64,000 nucleotides of DNA, taken from NCBI GenBank assembly GCA_951812925.1, contig OX638372.1, positions 91,285,058-91,349,057 of the forward strand, in the 5' to 3' direction. Within the stretch, counting starts at the first letter, position 1, and each line of letters opens with the position of its first letter. Below, piece after piece: positions 47,149 through 57,476 of this stretch. The translations under genes were made by a program, and so were the position numbers. The stretch is from Calliopum simillimum. Its lineage: Eukaryota; Arthropoda; Insecta; Diptera; Lauxaniidae. The notes beneath the pieces are model-generated. The model was not told the origin of the DNA. It searched no databases and saw nothing but the letters and a program-made list of their open reading frames with translations.

Positions 47149-47611
47149 AGTTAACATCAGTTACAATAAGCTATATAAATGCTTACGTTGCGCCAGACAT
47201 CCGGGCTACGAAATGCGACTCCACACGCGAGTTATATATGTGAATAACGAAGAAAAAGGAGAAGTTATACACATACATAACTCAGAAAAAGAAGACACTA
47301 AAAAGCCAGACAGTGGAATGCACCGAATCAGCTTTTTCTAAGCGAGGCGATTCTGTCCATTCCACTGTGGCGTTGTGCTGACATTGCACAAATATACATT
47401 TATATTAGATCTTAAGTAAAGATAAGAGCCAAGCTAAGCCGAGTTCTGTTCGATAGCCGACACTTGGTGACTAGCGTTAAGAAGCAACAGTTGTCGTTGC
47501 TAAAGTAACAAAAAACAAAAGAAATAAACGATTGAAACAACAACAAAAGTTCAAATGTATCATTACAGTGAAATCATATTATAACTAGTACAGTGAAGTT
47601 ATATTATAACT
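47149..47611 (+). other. 463-bp LTR of errantivirus C, copy 2
   Basis: Same length and ends as 37002-37464, followed by GGCGCAGTCGCGG. The leader after it (47612-48586) is also repeated, with small changes such as CTCCCGCAACG for CTCGCGCAACG near 48063. Confidence 0.75.
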
Positions 47612-48586
47612 GGCGCAGTCGCGGAACAAAAATCTACGTGAAAGAAAATAATTTAAAAAAAAAAAAAAAAAAAGAGAAAATAATAAGAAAATTTTAATTC
47701 TACTAAAAAAAAAATATAAAACATCAAATTAATGAATTTAAACTAAAACTAAATTTGAGAAGTTCTGCACACCAAGACGAGGTGTCGCCAACGAGGGAGA
47801 GAGAAATAACTCCTAAACTAAAACAAAATTTCAGATAAATTGAAGTTCTGCACACCACGCCGAGGTGTCGCCAACGAGGGGAAAAAGTAACTCATTGAAA
47901 TAAAGCAAGCAACAACAAGGGTCACGACAGGTGTATATACTTATTTGCAGTGGCAGCAGTTCAAAAAACAAAAGAAATAAACGATTGAAACAACAACAAA
48001 AGTTCAAATGTATCATTGCAGTGAAATCATATTATAACTAGTACAGTGAAGTTATATTATAACTCCCGCAACGTTAAAATAAATAACAAAACTGCAACGC
48101 CAGCAAAATTCGCGGCGGATAGCTAAGGAATAAGTTCAAGTTTTTCATTAAGTTAGTTCTTAACAGAATTCAGAAGCACAAACGTGCAATAAAAAAGTAA
48201 ATAAAAAGATTTTAAAATAATTAAATCGGCTTCTAATAATTGGCGCCTAACATAACTTTTATAGTAAATTTAAAAAAAAATCAACACGGCAAAAGTGACG
48301 ATTAGCTGAGCCAACGAGGACTCATAACAGCAACGGAAAGCGAGTAGCTGAAAATTAAAACAACAACGCAAGGCGAGTAGATGAGACACCGGAGAAAGCG
48401 AGTAGCCGAAACTTAAAAATGAACATAAAAATAATGATTGTTAAAGCGTAAGTGCTCGTCAAATAAGAAATTATTTTATTATTTCCGTGACTGATTTTTG
48501 AGATAAAAATTTAAGAAGTGAAACAGTGTATTGACAAGATAGCGCAAAGATAATTGGATGGTTTTTATTGTGGTTTAATTAAAATA

Positions 48587-49085
48587 ATGACCAGCAGCGA
48601 TAGTGACAGAGAATTAGAGGATAGGCTTCGTCAGTTAGGGATTTCGAAAAAAACCTTTTTTGATAGATAGTGACAGTGAATTAGAGGATAAGCTTCGTTG
48701 GTTAGAGATTTCGAAAAAACCTAAAATGAATTCAGAACGTGTAACAGCTATCGTTCAAGCAGCGATATCATCTGCTCTCAGCGTACAAAAACAAGACTTC
48801 GAGCGGCAAATAACTCAATTGACAGAACAAATTACCACATTAGCGACAAGTCTGACAATAACAACTTATGAACCAAGAAAAATTTATAGAACAGTAAATC
48901 GTGATGAATCTTTAGATTTAGTGAAATCCTTGCCTGAATTTAATGGGCAGGCTTGCAATTATGTTTCATGGCGGCAAGCTGCACACACAGCTTACGAAGT
49001 TTTTGAAGCTGTGTGCTTACTGGCTATTAAATCACAGATGCTGCAGCAATACAACTCAGTTCAGATTCAACAGGCAAGCGCTTAG
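48587..49085 (+). pseudogene. 5' part of gag of element C, copy 2, frameshifted
   Basis: Starts at ATG 48587. An A-run near 48650 has one more A than in copy 1, so the frame breaks after the first LGISKK. The frame downstream (48660-49085) continues into the chimeric array as in copy 1. Confidence 0.65.
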
Positions 49086-50755
49086 CTACAAAGTGCAAGT
49101 GTTTGCTTATGCAACCCCAGCAAACATTTTCAATCGCGGAAGAATCTTATTCGATTCGCAGCTATCGTTCAAGCAGCGATATCATCTGCTCTTAGCGTAC
49201 AAAAACAAGACTTCGAGCGGCAAATAACTCAATTGACAGAACAAATTACCACATTAGCGACAAGTCCGACAATAACAACTTATGAACCAAGAAAAATTGA
49301 TAGAACAGTAAATCGTGATGAATCTTTAAATTTAGTGAAATCCTTGCCTGAATTTAATGGGCAGGCTTGCAATTATGTTTCATGGCGGCAAGCTGCACAC
49401 ACAGCTTACGAAGTTTTTGAAGCTGTGTGCTTACTGGCTATTAAATCACAGATGCTGCAGCAATACAACTCAGTTCAGACTCAACAGGCAAGCGCTTAGC
49501 TACAAAGTGCAAGTGTTTGCTTATGCAACCCCAGCAAACATTTTCAATCGCGGAAGAATCGTATTCGATTCGCAGCTATCGTTCAAGCAGCGATATCATC
49601 TGCTCTTAGCGTACAAAAACAAGACTTCGAGCGGCAAATAACTCAATTAACAGAACAAATTACCACATTAGCGACAAGTCCGACAATAACAACTTATGAA
49701 CCAAGAAAAATTGATAGAACAGTAAATTGTGATGAATCTTTAGATTTAGTGAAATCCTTGCCTGAATTTAATGGGCAGGCTTGCAATTATGTTTCATGGC
49801 GGCAAGCTGCACACACAGCTTACGAAGTTTTTGAAGCTGTGTGCTTACTGGCTATTAAATCACAGATGCTGCAGCAATACAACTCAGTTCAGACTCAACA
49901 GGCAAGTGCTTAGCTACAAAGTGCAAGTGTTTGTGTTTGTTTATGCAACCCCAGCAAACATTTTCAATCGCGGAAGAATCGTATTCGATTCGCAGCTATC
50001 GTTCAAGCAGCGATATCATCTGCTCTTAGCGTACAAAAACAAGACTTCGAGCGGCAAATAACTCAATTGACAGAACAAATTACCACATTAGCGACAAGTC
50101 CGACAATAGCAACTTATGAACCAAGAAATATTGATAGAACAGTAAATCGTGATGAATCTTTAGATTTAGTGAAATCCTTGCCTAAATTTAATGGGCAGGC
50201 TTGCAATTATGTTTCATGGCGGCAAGCTGCACACACAGCTTACGAAGTTTTTGAAGCTGTGTGCTTACTGGCTATTAAATCACAGATGCTGCAGCAATAC
50301 AACTCAGTTCAGACTCAACAGGCAAGCGCTTAGCTACAAAGTGCAAGTGTTTGTGTTTGTTTATGCAACCCCAGCAAACATTTTCAATCGCGGAAGAATC
50401 GTATTCGATTCGCAGCTATCGTTCAAGCAGCGATATCATCTGCTCTTAGCGTACAAAAACAAGACTTCGAGCGGCAAATAACTCAATTGACAGAACAAAT
50501 TACCACATTAGCGACAAGTCCGACAATAACAACTTATGAACCAAGAAAAATTGATAGAACAGTAAATTGTGATGAACCTTTAGATTTAGTGAAATCCTTG
50601 CCTGAATTTAATGGGCAGGCTTGCAATTATGTTTCATGGCGGCAAGCTGCACACACAGCTTACGAAGTTTTTGAAGCTGTGTGCTTACTGGCTATTAAAT
50701 CACAGATGCTGCAGCAATGCAACTCAGTTCAGACTCAACAGGCAAGCGCTTAGCT
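48745..50755 (+). repeat. Chimeric 414/420-bp tandem array, copy 2
   Basis: Five units start at about 48745, 49159, 49573, 49993 and 50413, with lengths 414, 414, 420, 420 and a last unit ending near 50755. There it passes through GCGCTTAGCTGCAC and a poly-A run into the element B insertion site. One 414-bp unit of copy 1 corresponds to a 420-bp unit here, so the arrays have diverged by unit conversion or a small indel. Confidence 0.9.
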
Positions 50756-50783
50756 GCACAAAAAAAAAAAATAATAATCAACA

Positions 50784-51069
50784 AGTGGCATATGTGTGGA
50801 TAATGTATCTAATGACATAAACACATTCCCACTATAAATGCTGACACAAGCGTCTGCAATATTAAAGCTCTTCGTAGAAATGCATTGTACTCGTAGCATC
50901 AGCTATGGGAAACAATGAATGCATTTGCTACAAGCAGCGCTGCAAACGTTTGTGCTAGCATAAATAAACTCTTTTGTTATTTTTAAAATTAAGAAGAATC
51001 AGAATAAACTCAACTTTGAAACCGAAACAACGTGTTGATTATTTGTACTGATTATATTCCTATATTACT
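50784..51069 (+). other. 5' LTR of element B
   Basis: Begins AGT and ends ACT (3-bp inverted ends). CTATAAATGC at about 50832 is the likely TATA box and ATAAATAAAC at about 50965 the likely poly-A signal. Confidence 0.85.
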
Positions 51070-51086
51070 GGCGCAGTCGGATTTAA
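51069..51086 (+). promoter_or_regulatory. Primer binding site of element B
   Basis: TGGCGCAGTCGGATTTAA, overlapping the LTR by one base. The same TGGCGCAGTCG occurs at the start of elements C (37464) and F (58263). In related Drosophila elements (17.6, 297) this word pairs with a tRNA-Ser 3' end, from memory. Confidence 0.75.
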
Positions 51087-51182
51087 ACGGACCTACGTTT
51101 AAAAAATAAGAAGAAGAATAAAAATAGATGAACTTAGAGAATTTATTTTCAAATTTGACCTTAAACGAGAAAAAAAAATAAA

Positions 51183-51992
51183 ATGTCCGAAAAACGGGAA
51201 ATGTTTATTGAAAGTATAAAAACGGTTATTCCGTTTACGGGAAAAAAATCGGAGTTGGCGTTTTACATAACGTGTGTAGAATCCGCGTTACAAATCATTA
51301 ACGACCTTACGCCGAATGATAAGGTGGCGCTGTTCAATTACGTATTAAAAACGATCCAGGGTCCGGCATTGGATATTATTCGACGAGAGCAACCCAACGA
51401 CTGGGGTTCACTGAAGGAGAACTTAATAACTGAATTCGGGGAGCACTCTTCACCAGGAACACTTATCATAAGGATGGGTAATATTAAATTTAAAGGTAGT
51501 ATTAAAAATTTATACAGTGAAATCAATGCTGCGTTATGCACTATAAACGATACTATAAAATTAAATGTTACCGATGGAAATGAAAAAGTTTTTTTTGCAA
51601 ATGAAGCAAATAAAACGGCTGTTAAAATTTTTAAGCGTGAATTACCAAAATACATAACTGCAGCATTGAACGCTAGAGAAATAACTAAGTTGTCTGAAGC
51701 TTACAAAATTTTGAAAGAGGAGGAATTATTCGAATCAAATTCATATGAAAATCGTAACAATTTTAACACGAATAATAATTATCGAAATTCAAACTACCGG
51801 GTACAAAATTTTTCGCGACAAAATCAACGGTGGCAACAACCAAACCCATTTGCAAATAGACCAATTAAGAGACAAAATGAATACGACTCCAATCAGTCAC
51901 GTATAAGACGTTACGGTGTACCCTCTCCCATGGACACTGATAGTGGAAATTTTCATGTCGAGGCCTCGGAGAGATTCCATACCTTAAATTAA
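51183..51992 (+). CDS. gag: Gag of element B, 269 aa
   Basis: Capsid-type protein that packages element RNA. ATG at 51183 after a short A-rich leader. The N-terminal two thirds show the 17.6/297-like capsid pattern (FTGKKSELAFYITCVESAL, WGSLKENLITEFGEHSS). The tail is Asn/Arg/Gln-rich (NNFNTNNNYRNSNYR) and ends near PSPMDTD. As is usual for this group, there is no CCHC zinc knuckle; basic Asn-rich tails probably bind RNA instead. Intact frame. It ends in an overlap with the pol frame containing a -1 slippery heptamer at 51947-51953. Confidence 0.85.
   Translation: MSEKREMFIESIKTVIPFTGKKSELAFYITCVESALQIINDLTPNDKVALFNYVLKTIQGPALDIIRREQPNDWGSLKENLITEFGEHSSPGTLIIRMGNIKFKGSIKNLYSEINAALCTINDTIKLNVTDGNEKVFFANEANKTAVKIFKRELPKYITAALNAREITKLSEAYKILKEEELFESNSYENRNNFNTNNNYRNSNYRVQNFSRQNQRWQQPNPFANRPIKRQNEYDSNQSRIRRYGVPSPMDTDSGNFHVEASERFHTLN
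51947..51953 (+). promoter_or_regulatory. -1 ribosomal frameshift site, gag-pol of element B
   Basis: A-AAT-TTT in the gag frame (X-XXY-YYZ), 37 bases before the gag stop codon. The -1 frame is open from 51944 into protease without a stop. Confidence 0.65.
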
Positions 51993-52015
51993 ACACAAAC
52001 AACAAAGAAATAGCA

Positions 52016-53779
52016 ATGCTTGTGGATACGGGATCGTCCATAAGTTTAATTCAACCTAATGTTTTTATATCTCCGATCACTCAAGTAGATCCCATTAAAA
52101 TAAAAACCCTTACTGGCTGGACAATACTAAATAAAATCCAATATCTAAACGAACCAACCTTAGTATCAGGTAATCTAAAATTCTACGTCTATGATACACC
52201 TAATAAATTTGATGGACTTATCGGACAAGATATTTTGAAAGTGCTAAACGCCAAAATAGACTTTAGGAAAAACAATATAGAACTTAATGGGAAACTTTTC
52301 GACATGTATCCCTTAAACGAGGAGGATAGGTATAAAATTCAATTGAAGAAAGTAAATATATTTATCGAAGAGGAGCCTTTTGAGTTACGAATTGACCACC
52401 TTAACAGTGAAGAAAAATTAAAACTTAGCAAGTTATTGAGAGACTATCGTGATCTTTTTTATTTTGAGGGGAAGAAATTAACATTTACGAACACAATCAA
52501 ACACAAAATAGTAACCAAGCACGAAAACCCCATTTATGTTAAGTCATATCGTTATCCTCAAGTTCACAAAACGGAAGTTAATCGTCAAATTAAAGAAATG
52601 TTGCAACAGGGTATAATTAAGCACAGCCAATCTCCTTATTCCGCACCATTGTGGGTGGTGCCTAAGAAAGTAGATCCATCGGGCAAAAGAAACTGGAGAA
52701 TAGTGATAGATTATAGAAAACTTAATGATATAACGGTGAACGATAAGTTTCCAATCCCAAATATAGACGACATCTTAGATAAACTTGGACGTTGTAACTA
52801 TTTCACAACCCTAGATTTAGCGAAGGGATTCCTTCAAGTAGAATTAGACGAAGGCAGCAGAGCTAAAACTGCTTTCTCCACGCAAGATGGGCATTACGAA
52901 TTTACACGTATGCCGTTTGGGCTTAAGAATGCGCCCGCCACATTCCAACGTCTGATGAATTCAGTCTTGGGAGACCTTGTTGGAAATCACTGTATGGTTT
53001 ATCTTGACGACATTATTGTCTTTAGCACCTCTCTTCAAGAGCATATATGCTCACTGAAAAAAGTATTGCAAAAACTTAAAGAAGCGAACTTAAGAATACA
53101 ACTAAATAAATGTGAATTTTTCAAAAGAGAAACTGAGTTTTTGGGCCATGTGGTAACGCCTGACGGTATCAAGCCCAATCCAAACAAGATTTCTGCAATT
53201 TTAAATTTCCCTTTACCGAAAACGGAAAAACAAGTTAAAGAATTCTTGGGACTAGCTGGCTTTTACCGAAAATTCATACGAGATTTCGCCAAAATCACGA
53301 AGCCTTTAACAAAATGCTTAAAAAAGGGTCAAAACGTGACCCATCAGAATAGCGAATATATTCAAGCAGTTGATACAATAAAAACTCTAATAACAAATGA
53401 TCCGGTATTAAAGTACCCCGATTACGAAAAGCAATTTACCTTGACGACGGATGCCTCTAATATTGCATTGGGAGCCGTCCTTAGTCAATTAGGGCATCCT
53501 ATCTGTTTTGCGAGTAGGACACTCAATGAACATGAACTGCACTACTCGACGACAGAAAAAGAATTGTTGGCTATTGTATGGGCCACTAAATATTTTCGGC
53601 CGTACTTGTATGGACGAAGATTTATGATTAATAGCGATCATAGGCCCCTACAATGGCTACACAATATGAAGGAACCCAATTCAAAATTGCAACGGTGGAA
53701 AATACAACTCAATGAATATGATTTTGACATAAAATATGTCCCGGGAAAAGAAAATAATAAATCTTACTTAAAACGATAA
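52016..53779 (+). CDS. pol: Pol of element B: protease, reverse transcriptase, RNase H (integrase missing)
   Basis: Makes the DNA copy of the element. In the -1 frame relative to gag, so expressed as a gag-pol fusion; an ATG happens to lie at 52016. Protease: LVDTGSSISLI at the front and FDGLIGQDIL near 65-75. RT: WVVPKK, LDLAKGF near 265, MPFGLKNAPATFQ, catalytic YLDD near 328. RNase H: TTDASN near 476, NSDHRPL near 540, ending at PGKENN near the usual boundary before integrase. There the protein stops after KSYLKR, with no HHCC or D,D35E domain anywhere downstream in the element. About 450-480 residues shorter than a complete pol such as that of element F. All catalytic motifs seen are intact. 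Confidence 0.9.
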   Translation: MLVDTGSSISLIQPNVFISPITQVDPIKIKTLTGWTILNKIQYLNEPTLVSGNLKFYVYDTPNKFDGLIGQDILKVLNAKIDFRKNNIELNGKLFDMYPLNEEDRYKIQLKKVNIFIEEEPFELRIDHLNSEEKLKLSKLLRDYRDLFYFEGKKLTFTNTIKHKIVTKHENPIYVKSYRYPQVHKTEVNRQIKEMLQQGIIKHSQSPYSAPLWVVPKKVDPSGKRNWRIVIDYRKLNDITVNDKFPIPNIDDILDKLGRCNYFTTLDLAKGFLQVELDEGSRAKTAFSTQDGHYEFTRMPFGLKNAPATFQRLMNSVLGDLVGNHCMVYLDDIIVFSTSLQEHICSLKKVLQKLKEANLRIQLNKCEFFKRETEFLGHVVTPDGIKPNPNKISAILNFPLPKTEKQVKEFLGLAGFYRKFIRDFAKITKPLTKCLKKGQNVTHQNSEYIQAVDTIKTLITNDPVLKYPDYEKQFTLTTDASNIALGAVLSQLGHPICFASRTLNEHELHYSTTEKELLAIVWATKYFRPYLYGRRFMINSDHRPLQWLHNMKEPNSKLQRWKIQLNEYDFDIKYVPGKENNKSYLKR

Positions 53780-53826
53780 TTATTTCAAACAGTTACAAAA
53801 TAATAAAACAAAACACTATATTAACA

Positions 53827-54549
53827 ATGGCACACGCACAGTTGGAAAACAGTGATATAATATCTTGTATTGACGAAGAATGCACAAATTATCAGGTAGG
53901 AACTGTGCATGAATATGTTGAAAATACTTGTCCTCCATCGGCCGTAGATAACAGGATCACAGCATCAGATTCTGAAATTCAATACACGATCAGAAACCTA
54001 TACAGTCCCAATGCATCTTTGAACAATTCTGCTTTGGAAAATCAAATGACGGACTTTACAAGATTATATGACGACGATGATGAAGAGTTGCTAGAGGTGC
54101 GAACTTCTGAAGCTGATGAACAAGCCTCATCTTCGGCCACTGCCATGCCACCATCAACAGCTCAGGTCACACCATTAACTGTCGACAGAGTTGGAGGAGG
54201 AACCGAAGACATGCAGGCGGCTATAATTGATTATTACAATGCTTGGCTCTCTGTTCCAGGGACCCATAAAATCAACAATGATCCTGCCTCTTTCTATAGA
54301 GAGGCTATGGAGCAGCCGAGATTTGCAGGCTATTTAAATGGATTACACGTCGCTATGAATGATATGAACCTCTTACCAAAGGCCGCAGCCGTCAATTTTA
54401 CATTGAACCTAGTTAAATCAAAGAATGTTTCAATGTTCGTCCATATCCACTTGTTAACCCAGGCAGCGACCTGGATCTCCTCTGCCCAGCTAGGATCATT
54501 CTACGAAAGAACCCAAGCTGATTTAGAAAGTCCATGTAATGTCTTCTGA
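53827..54549 (+). CDS. Unrecognised 240-aa cargo ORF in place of integrase
   Basis: Complete ORF from ATG (AACAATGG context) to TGA, in a frame different from pol and from the env piece. Residues 1-125 are acidic, Ser/Thr-rich and probably disordered (YDDDDEELLEV, EADEQASSSATAM). Residues 130-240 look globular and helical (DYYNAWLSVPGTHKINNDP, FYREAMEQPRFAGYLNGLH, AATWISSAQLGSFYERTQ). It is visibly richer in G+C than gag, pol and env on both sides, a sign of transfer. No integrase, RT, env or zinc motif. I do not recognise the family; a nucleocapsid or coat-like protein from a virus, or a host gene, are both possible. It lies inside a recently moved element, so it travelled as cargo. Confidence 0.7.
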   Translation: MAHAQLENSDIISCIDEECTNYQVGTVHEYVENTCPPSAVDNRITASDSEIQYTIRNLYSPNASLNNSALENQMTDFTRLYDDDDEELLEVRTSEADEQASSSATAMPPSTAQVTPLTVDRVGGGTEDMQAAIIDYYNAWLSVPGTHKINNDPASFYREAMEQPRFAGYLNGLHVAMNDMNLLPKAAAVNFTLNLVKSKNVSMFVHIHLLTQAATWISSAQLGSFYERTQADLESPCNVF

Positions 54550-54569
54550 TCAGAGAAGAAATCATTTTA

Positions 54570-55481
54570 GTGTTAGGTTCAAAAACCATATATCAAAAAA
54601 ATATAAGTCAGCTTTTAAACGTAAAAAAAAGTTTAACTTTACTAATTCTTCTAGGGCACGCAACCAAGATCCTCAGAACACTAATTCTACTAAACACAGA
54701 AATTATAACAAACATTGATCCGCAACGATTTAAATTCATAAAAACGTCACTTTGGCAACTTGACGATCTATTATGTTTTGTTCTCTCAATCCCTAGCAAA
54801 GTTGAAAAACTACCTTTGTTAAAAATAATCCCAATACCGGCAACTTCAGACAACTCAGAATTAATTATCGATAGTAATCTACAAATGACACAAGTAAATA
54901 ATACAATATTTGAAATAAAAGGAACTAAACTAAAAGATTGCAAAAACAATTGTATTAAAAATTTATTAAATCAAAATCAAGTTCCTGTAGACTGTAAGTT
55001 TATTTATAATCAAAAATCCGAAATAGATTTTGTCGAACCAAACATAATTGTAACAAAAAATCTTAAAGAAACAAGAATAAATCAAACATGTAACAACCTC
55101 TCAGTAATAATTAAAAGGAATAATGTAATTCACTTTTCAAATTGTGAAATAAATATATTAGATTCAAAATTCAAGTCATTCAATCAGCATAATTCTGTAC
55201 TAAGTATGCCTTATGTTAATAAAATTGAAAACAAAATAAACATATCCAATGTTACCTTAAAAGATCTCCAAATTAAAATCCATACAATGAAAAAACAGAG
55301 TAATTCCATAAATTTTTCTTTATTGAGCATTTCTATTTTGATAATTTTGATATTTACTATATTTAAGCTAAGAAATATAAAATGTAAAAATATTCGCGAG
55401 GACGCGAAAATTCCTAAAGAGGGGAGGAGTGGCATATGTGTGGATAATGTATCTAATGACATAAACACATTCCCACTATAA
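54570..55481 (+). pseudogene. env: C-terminal part of env of element B
   Basis: The frame has no ATG at its front (GTG at 54570) and lacks signal peptide, cleavage site and fusion segment, so it is the remaining part of env left after the internal replacement. It shows Cys pairs (KDCKNNCIKN, NQTC, SNCEI), several sequons and a transmembrane run near residues 250-268 (SLLSISILIILIFTIF), followed by a basic tail. The true tail is followed by the purine tract; the frame then runs on into the 3' LTR. It could not act as an entry glycoprotein. Confidence 0.65.
55416..55427 (+). promoter_or_regulatory. Polypurine tract of element B
   Basis: AAAGAGGGGAGG directly before the 3' LTR start AGTGGC. Confidence 0.8.
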
Positions 55482-55713
55482 ATGCTGACACAAGCGTCTG
55501 CAATATTAAAGCTCTTCGTAGAAATGCATTGTACTCGTAGCATCAGCTATGGGAAACAATGAATGCATTTGCTACAAGCAGCGCTGCAAACGTTTGTGCT
55601 AGCATAAATAAACTCTTTTGTTATTTTTAAAATTAAGAAGAATCAGAATAAACTCAACTTTGAAACCGAAACAACGTGTTGATTATTTGTACTGATTATA
55701 TTCCTATATTACT
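55428..55713 (+). other. 3' LTR of element B
   Basis: No difference from the 5' LTR seen on reading; followed by the AACA target duplicate. Confidence 0.85.
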
Positions 55714-55717
55714 AACA

Positions 55718-56460
55718 TATAAAAATAATAATCAAGATTAAAAAGTAAAATTTTAACTATTGTTTGACTATTGTCCCAAAAAAAAAAAAAAGAGTACTGA
55801 GATGTATGCTAATGATCTTTTGCTTTCGTATTCTTATATACTAATGTACTCTATTCTTATGTTGTAATTTATGTAACTTTAAGCTCTTCTTAATATTAAG
55901 TCTTTATATTTAATAAAGTCAGTCTAATGCAAACCTTACAAGTCGCGTGTCGTTATTTAATGTAGTTCGCATACATATCAAGTACAAATAACACAAAAAA
56001 GGTCTAAGGTCTCACGTTCATGTACGTTTTGAATTGAGAGCGTGTGTGTACATAATTGCAAGAGTTTCGCGTGTATCACATGTTTGTGTTTGTTTATGCA
56101 ACCCCAGCAAACATTTTCAATCGCGGAAGAATCGTATTCGATTAGCAGCTATCGTTCAAGCAGCGATAGCAAATAACTCAATTGACAGAACAAATTACCA
56201 CATTAGCAACAAGTCCGACAATAACAACTTATGACCAAGAAAAATTGATAGAACAGTAAATTGTGATGAATCTTTAGATTTAGTGAAATCCTTGCCTGAA
56301 TTTAATGGGCAGGCTTGCAATTATGTTTCATGGCGGCAAGCTGCACACACAGCTTACGAAGTTTTTGGAGCTGTGTGCTTGCTGGCTATTAAATAACAGA
56401 TGCTGCAGCAATGCAACTCAGTTCAGACTCAACAGGCAAGCGCTTAACTTGACAAAAAAA
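55718..56460 (+). repeat. Repeat X with inserted LTR-end-like piece and gag fragment
   Basis: 55718-55787 (AATAATCAAGATTAAAAAG to the poly-A) and 55981-56148 match the reverse complement of 8560-9003. Between them, 55793-55980 is DNA not found there, with AATAAAGTCAGTC and a CAAGTCGCGTGTCG end, resembling the end of an LTR. From about 56140 a degenerate copy of the element C gag fragment follows (CCTGAATTTAATGGGCAG, TGTTTCATGGCGGCAAG), ending GCGCTTAACTTGAC and poly-A. Non-functional. Confidence 0.7.
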
Positions 56461-56484
56461 AAAAATAATAATGAAGATTAAAAA

Positions 56485-57426
56485 GTGAATCTTCTGAAAA
56501 CGTTTAATATACTGTATGAATTTTATCTGCTTAACACTACTGAACAATTAGTCTATGGATAGGCGATCCCATCGTAAAACCGACAGATTTAACGACTTGC
56601 AAAATAAATGGGATTTGGCAAGTGCAGAACAGACTGCTGCCAAAAATCGAATGATTAACGGCGAAGCTAATCAGCCAGTTTTTGAAGCTGTGTGCTTGCT
56701 GGCTATTAAATAACAGATGCTGCAGCAATGCAACTCAGTTCAGACTCAACAGGCAAGCGCTTAACTTGTAAAAAAAAAATAATAATGAAGATTAAAAAGT
56801 GAATCTTCTGAAAACGTTTAATATACTGTATGAATTTTATCTGCTTAACACTACTGAACAATTAGTCTATGGATAGGCGATCCCATCGTAAAACCGACAG
56901 ATTTAACGATTTGCAAAATAAATGGGATTTGGCAAGTGCAGAACAGACTGCTGCCAAAAATCTAATGATTAACGGCGAAACTAATCAGCCAGTTTTTGAA
57001 GCTGTGTGCTTGCTGGCTATTATATAACAGATGCTGCAGCAATGCAACTCAGTTCAGACTCAACAGGCAAGCGCTTAACTTGACAAAAAAAAATAATAAT
57101 GAAGATTAAAAAGTGAATCTTCTGAAAACGTTTAATATACTGTATGAATTTTATCTGCTTAACACTACTGAACAATTAGTCTATGGATAGGCGATCCCAT
57201 CGTAAAACCGACAGATTTAACGATTTGCAAAATAAATGGGATTTGGCAAGTGCAGAACAGACTGCTGCCAAAAATCTAATGATTAACGGCGAAGCTAATC
57301 AGCCAGTTTTTGAAGCTGTGTGCTTGCTGGCTATTAAATAACAGATGCAGCAGCAATGCAACTCAGTTCAGACTCAACAGGCAAGCGCTTAACTTGACAA
57401 AAAAAAAATAATCAAGATTAAAAAGT
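56485..57426 (+). repeat. Chimeric 314-bp tandem array, three units
   Basis: Units start at 56485, 56799 and 57113. Each joins ~200 bp seen at 35620-35820 (GTGAATCTTCTGAAAACG to GCTAATCAGCC) to ~110 bp of the end of the gag-array unit (TTTTTGAAGCTGTGTGCTTG to GCGCTTAACTTG), a poly-A run and AATAATGAAGATTAAAAAG. It is a different combination of the same building blocks as the 414-bp array. Confidence 0.85.
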
Positions 57427-57476
57427 AATATTTTAACTATTGTTTGACTATTGTCCCAAAAAAAAAAAAACATTGT

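Larger units (their letters stand above)
44201..50600 (+). repeat. 6.4-kb duplicated segment, copy 2
   Basis: Near-identical direct copy of 34053-40446. It contains, in order, LTR D (44201-about 44520), gag fragment (44784-45104), unrecognised remnant (45848-46521), LTR C (47149-47611) and the gag start of C with the array. Unlike copy 1 it is not cut within the array: unit 5 is complete and runs on to repeat X-like sequence and element B. Confidence 0.9.
50784..55713 (+). mobile_element. Element B: young errantivirus-type LTR retrotransposon lacking integrase and carrying a foreign ORF
   Basis: The LTRs 50784-51069 and 55428-55713 (286 bp) start AGTGGCATATG and end TATTACT; I saw no difference between them. 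The 4-bp AACA at 50780-50783 and 55714-55717 is the target duplication. Internal order: primer site, gag, protease-RT-RNase H, an unrelated 240-aa ORF, the C-terminal part of env, purine tract. Identical LTRs and a clean duplication show it inserted recently in this form, so integrase must have come from another element. Confidence 0.85.

Noticed and set aside
38795..50820. Repeated 94-96 aa ORFs beginning MGRLAIMFHGGKL
   Set aside because: They are an off-frame reading of the gag fragment in each tandem unit; the gag frame itself (LPEFNGQACNYVSWR) is the true ancestry.
54608..54949. Minus-strand 113-codon ORF opposite the env remnant of element B
   Set aside because: Shadow of the env frame; no motif.
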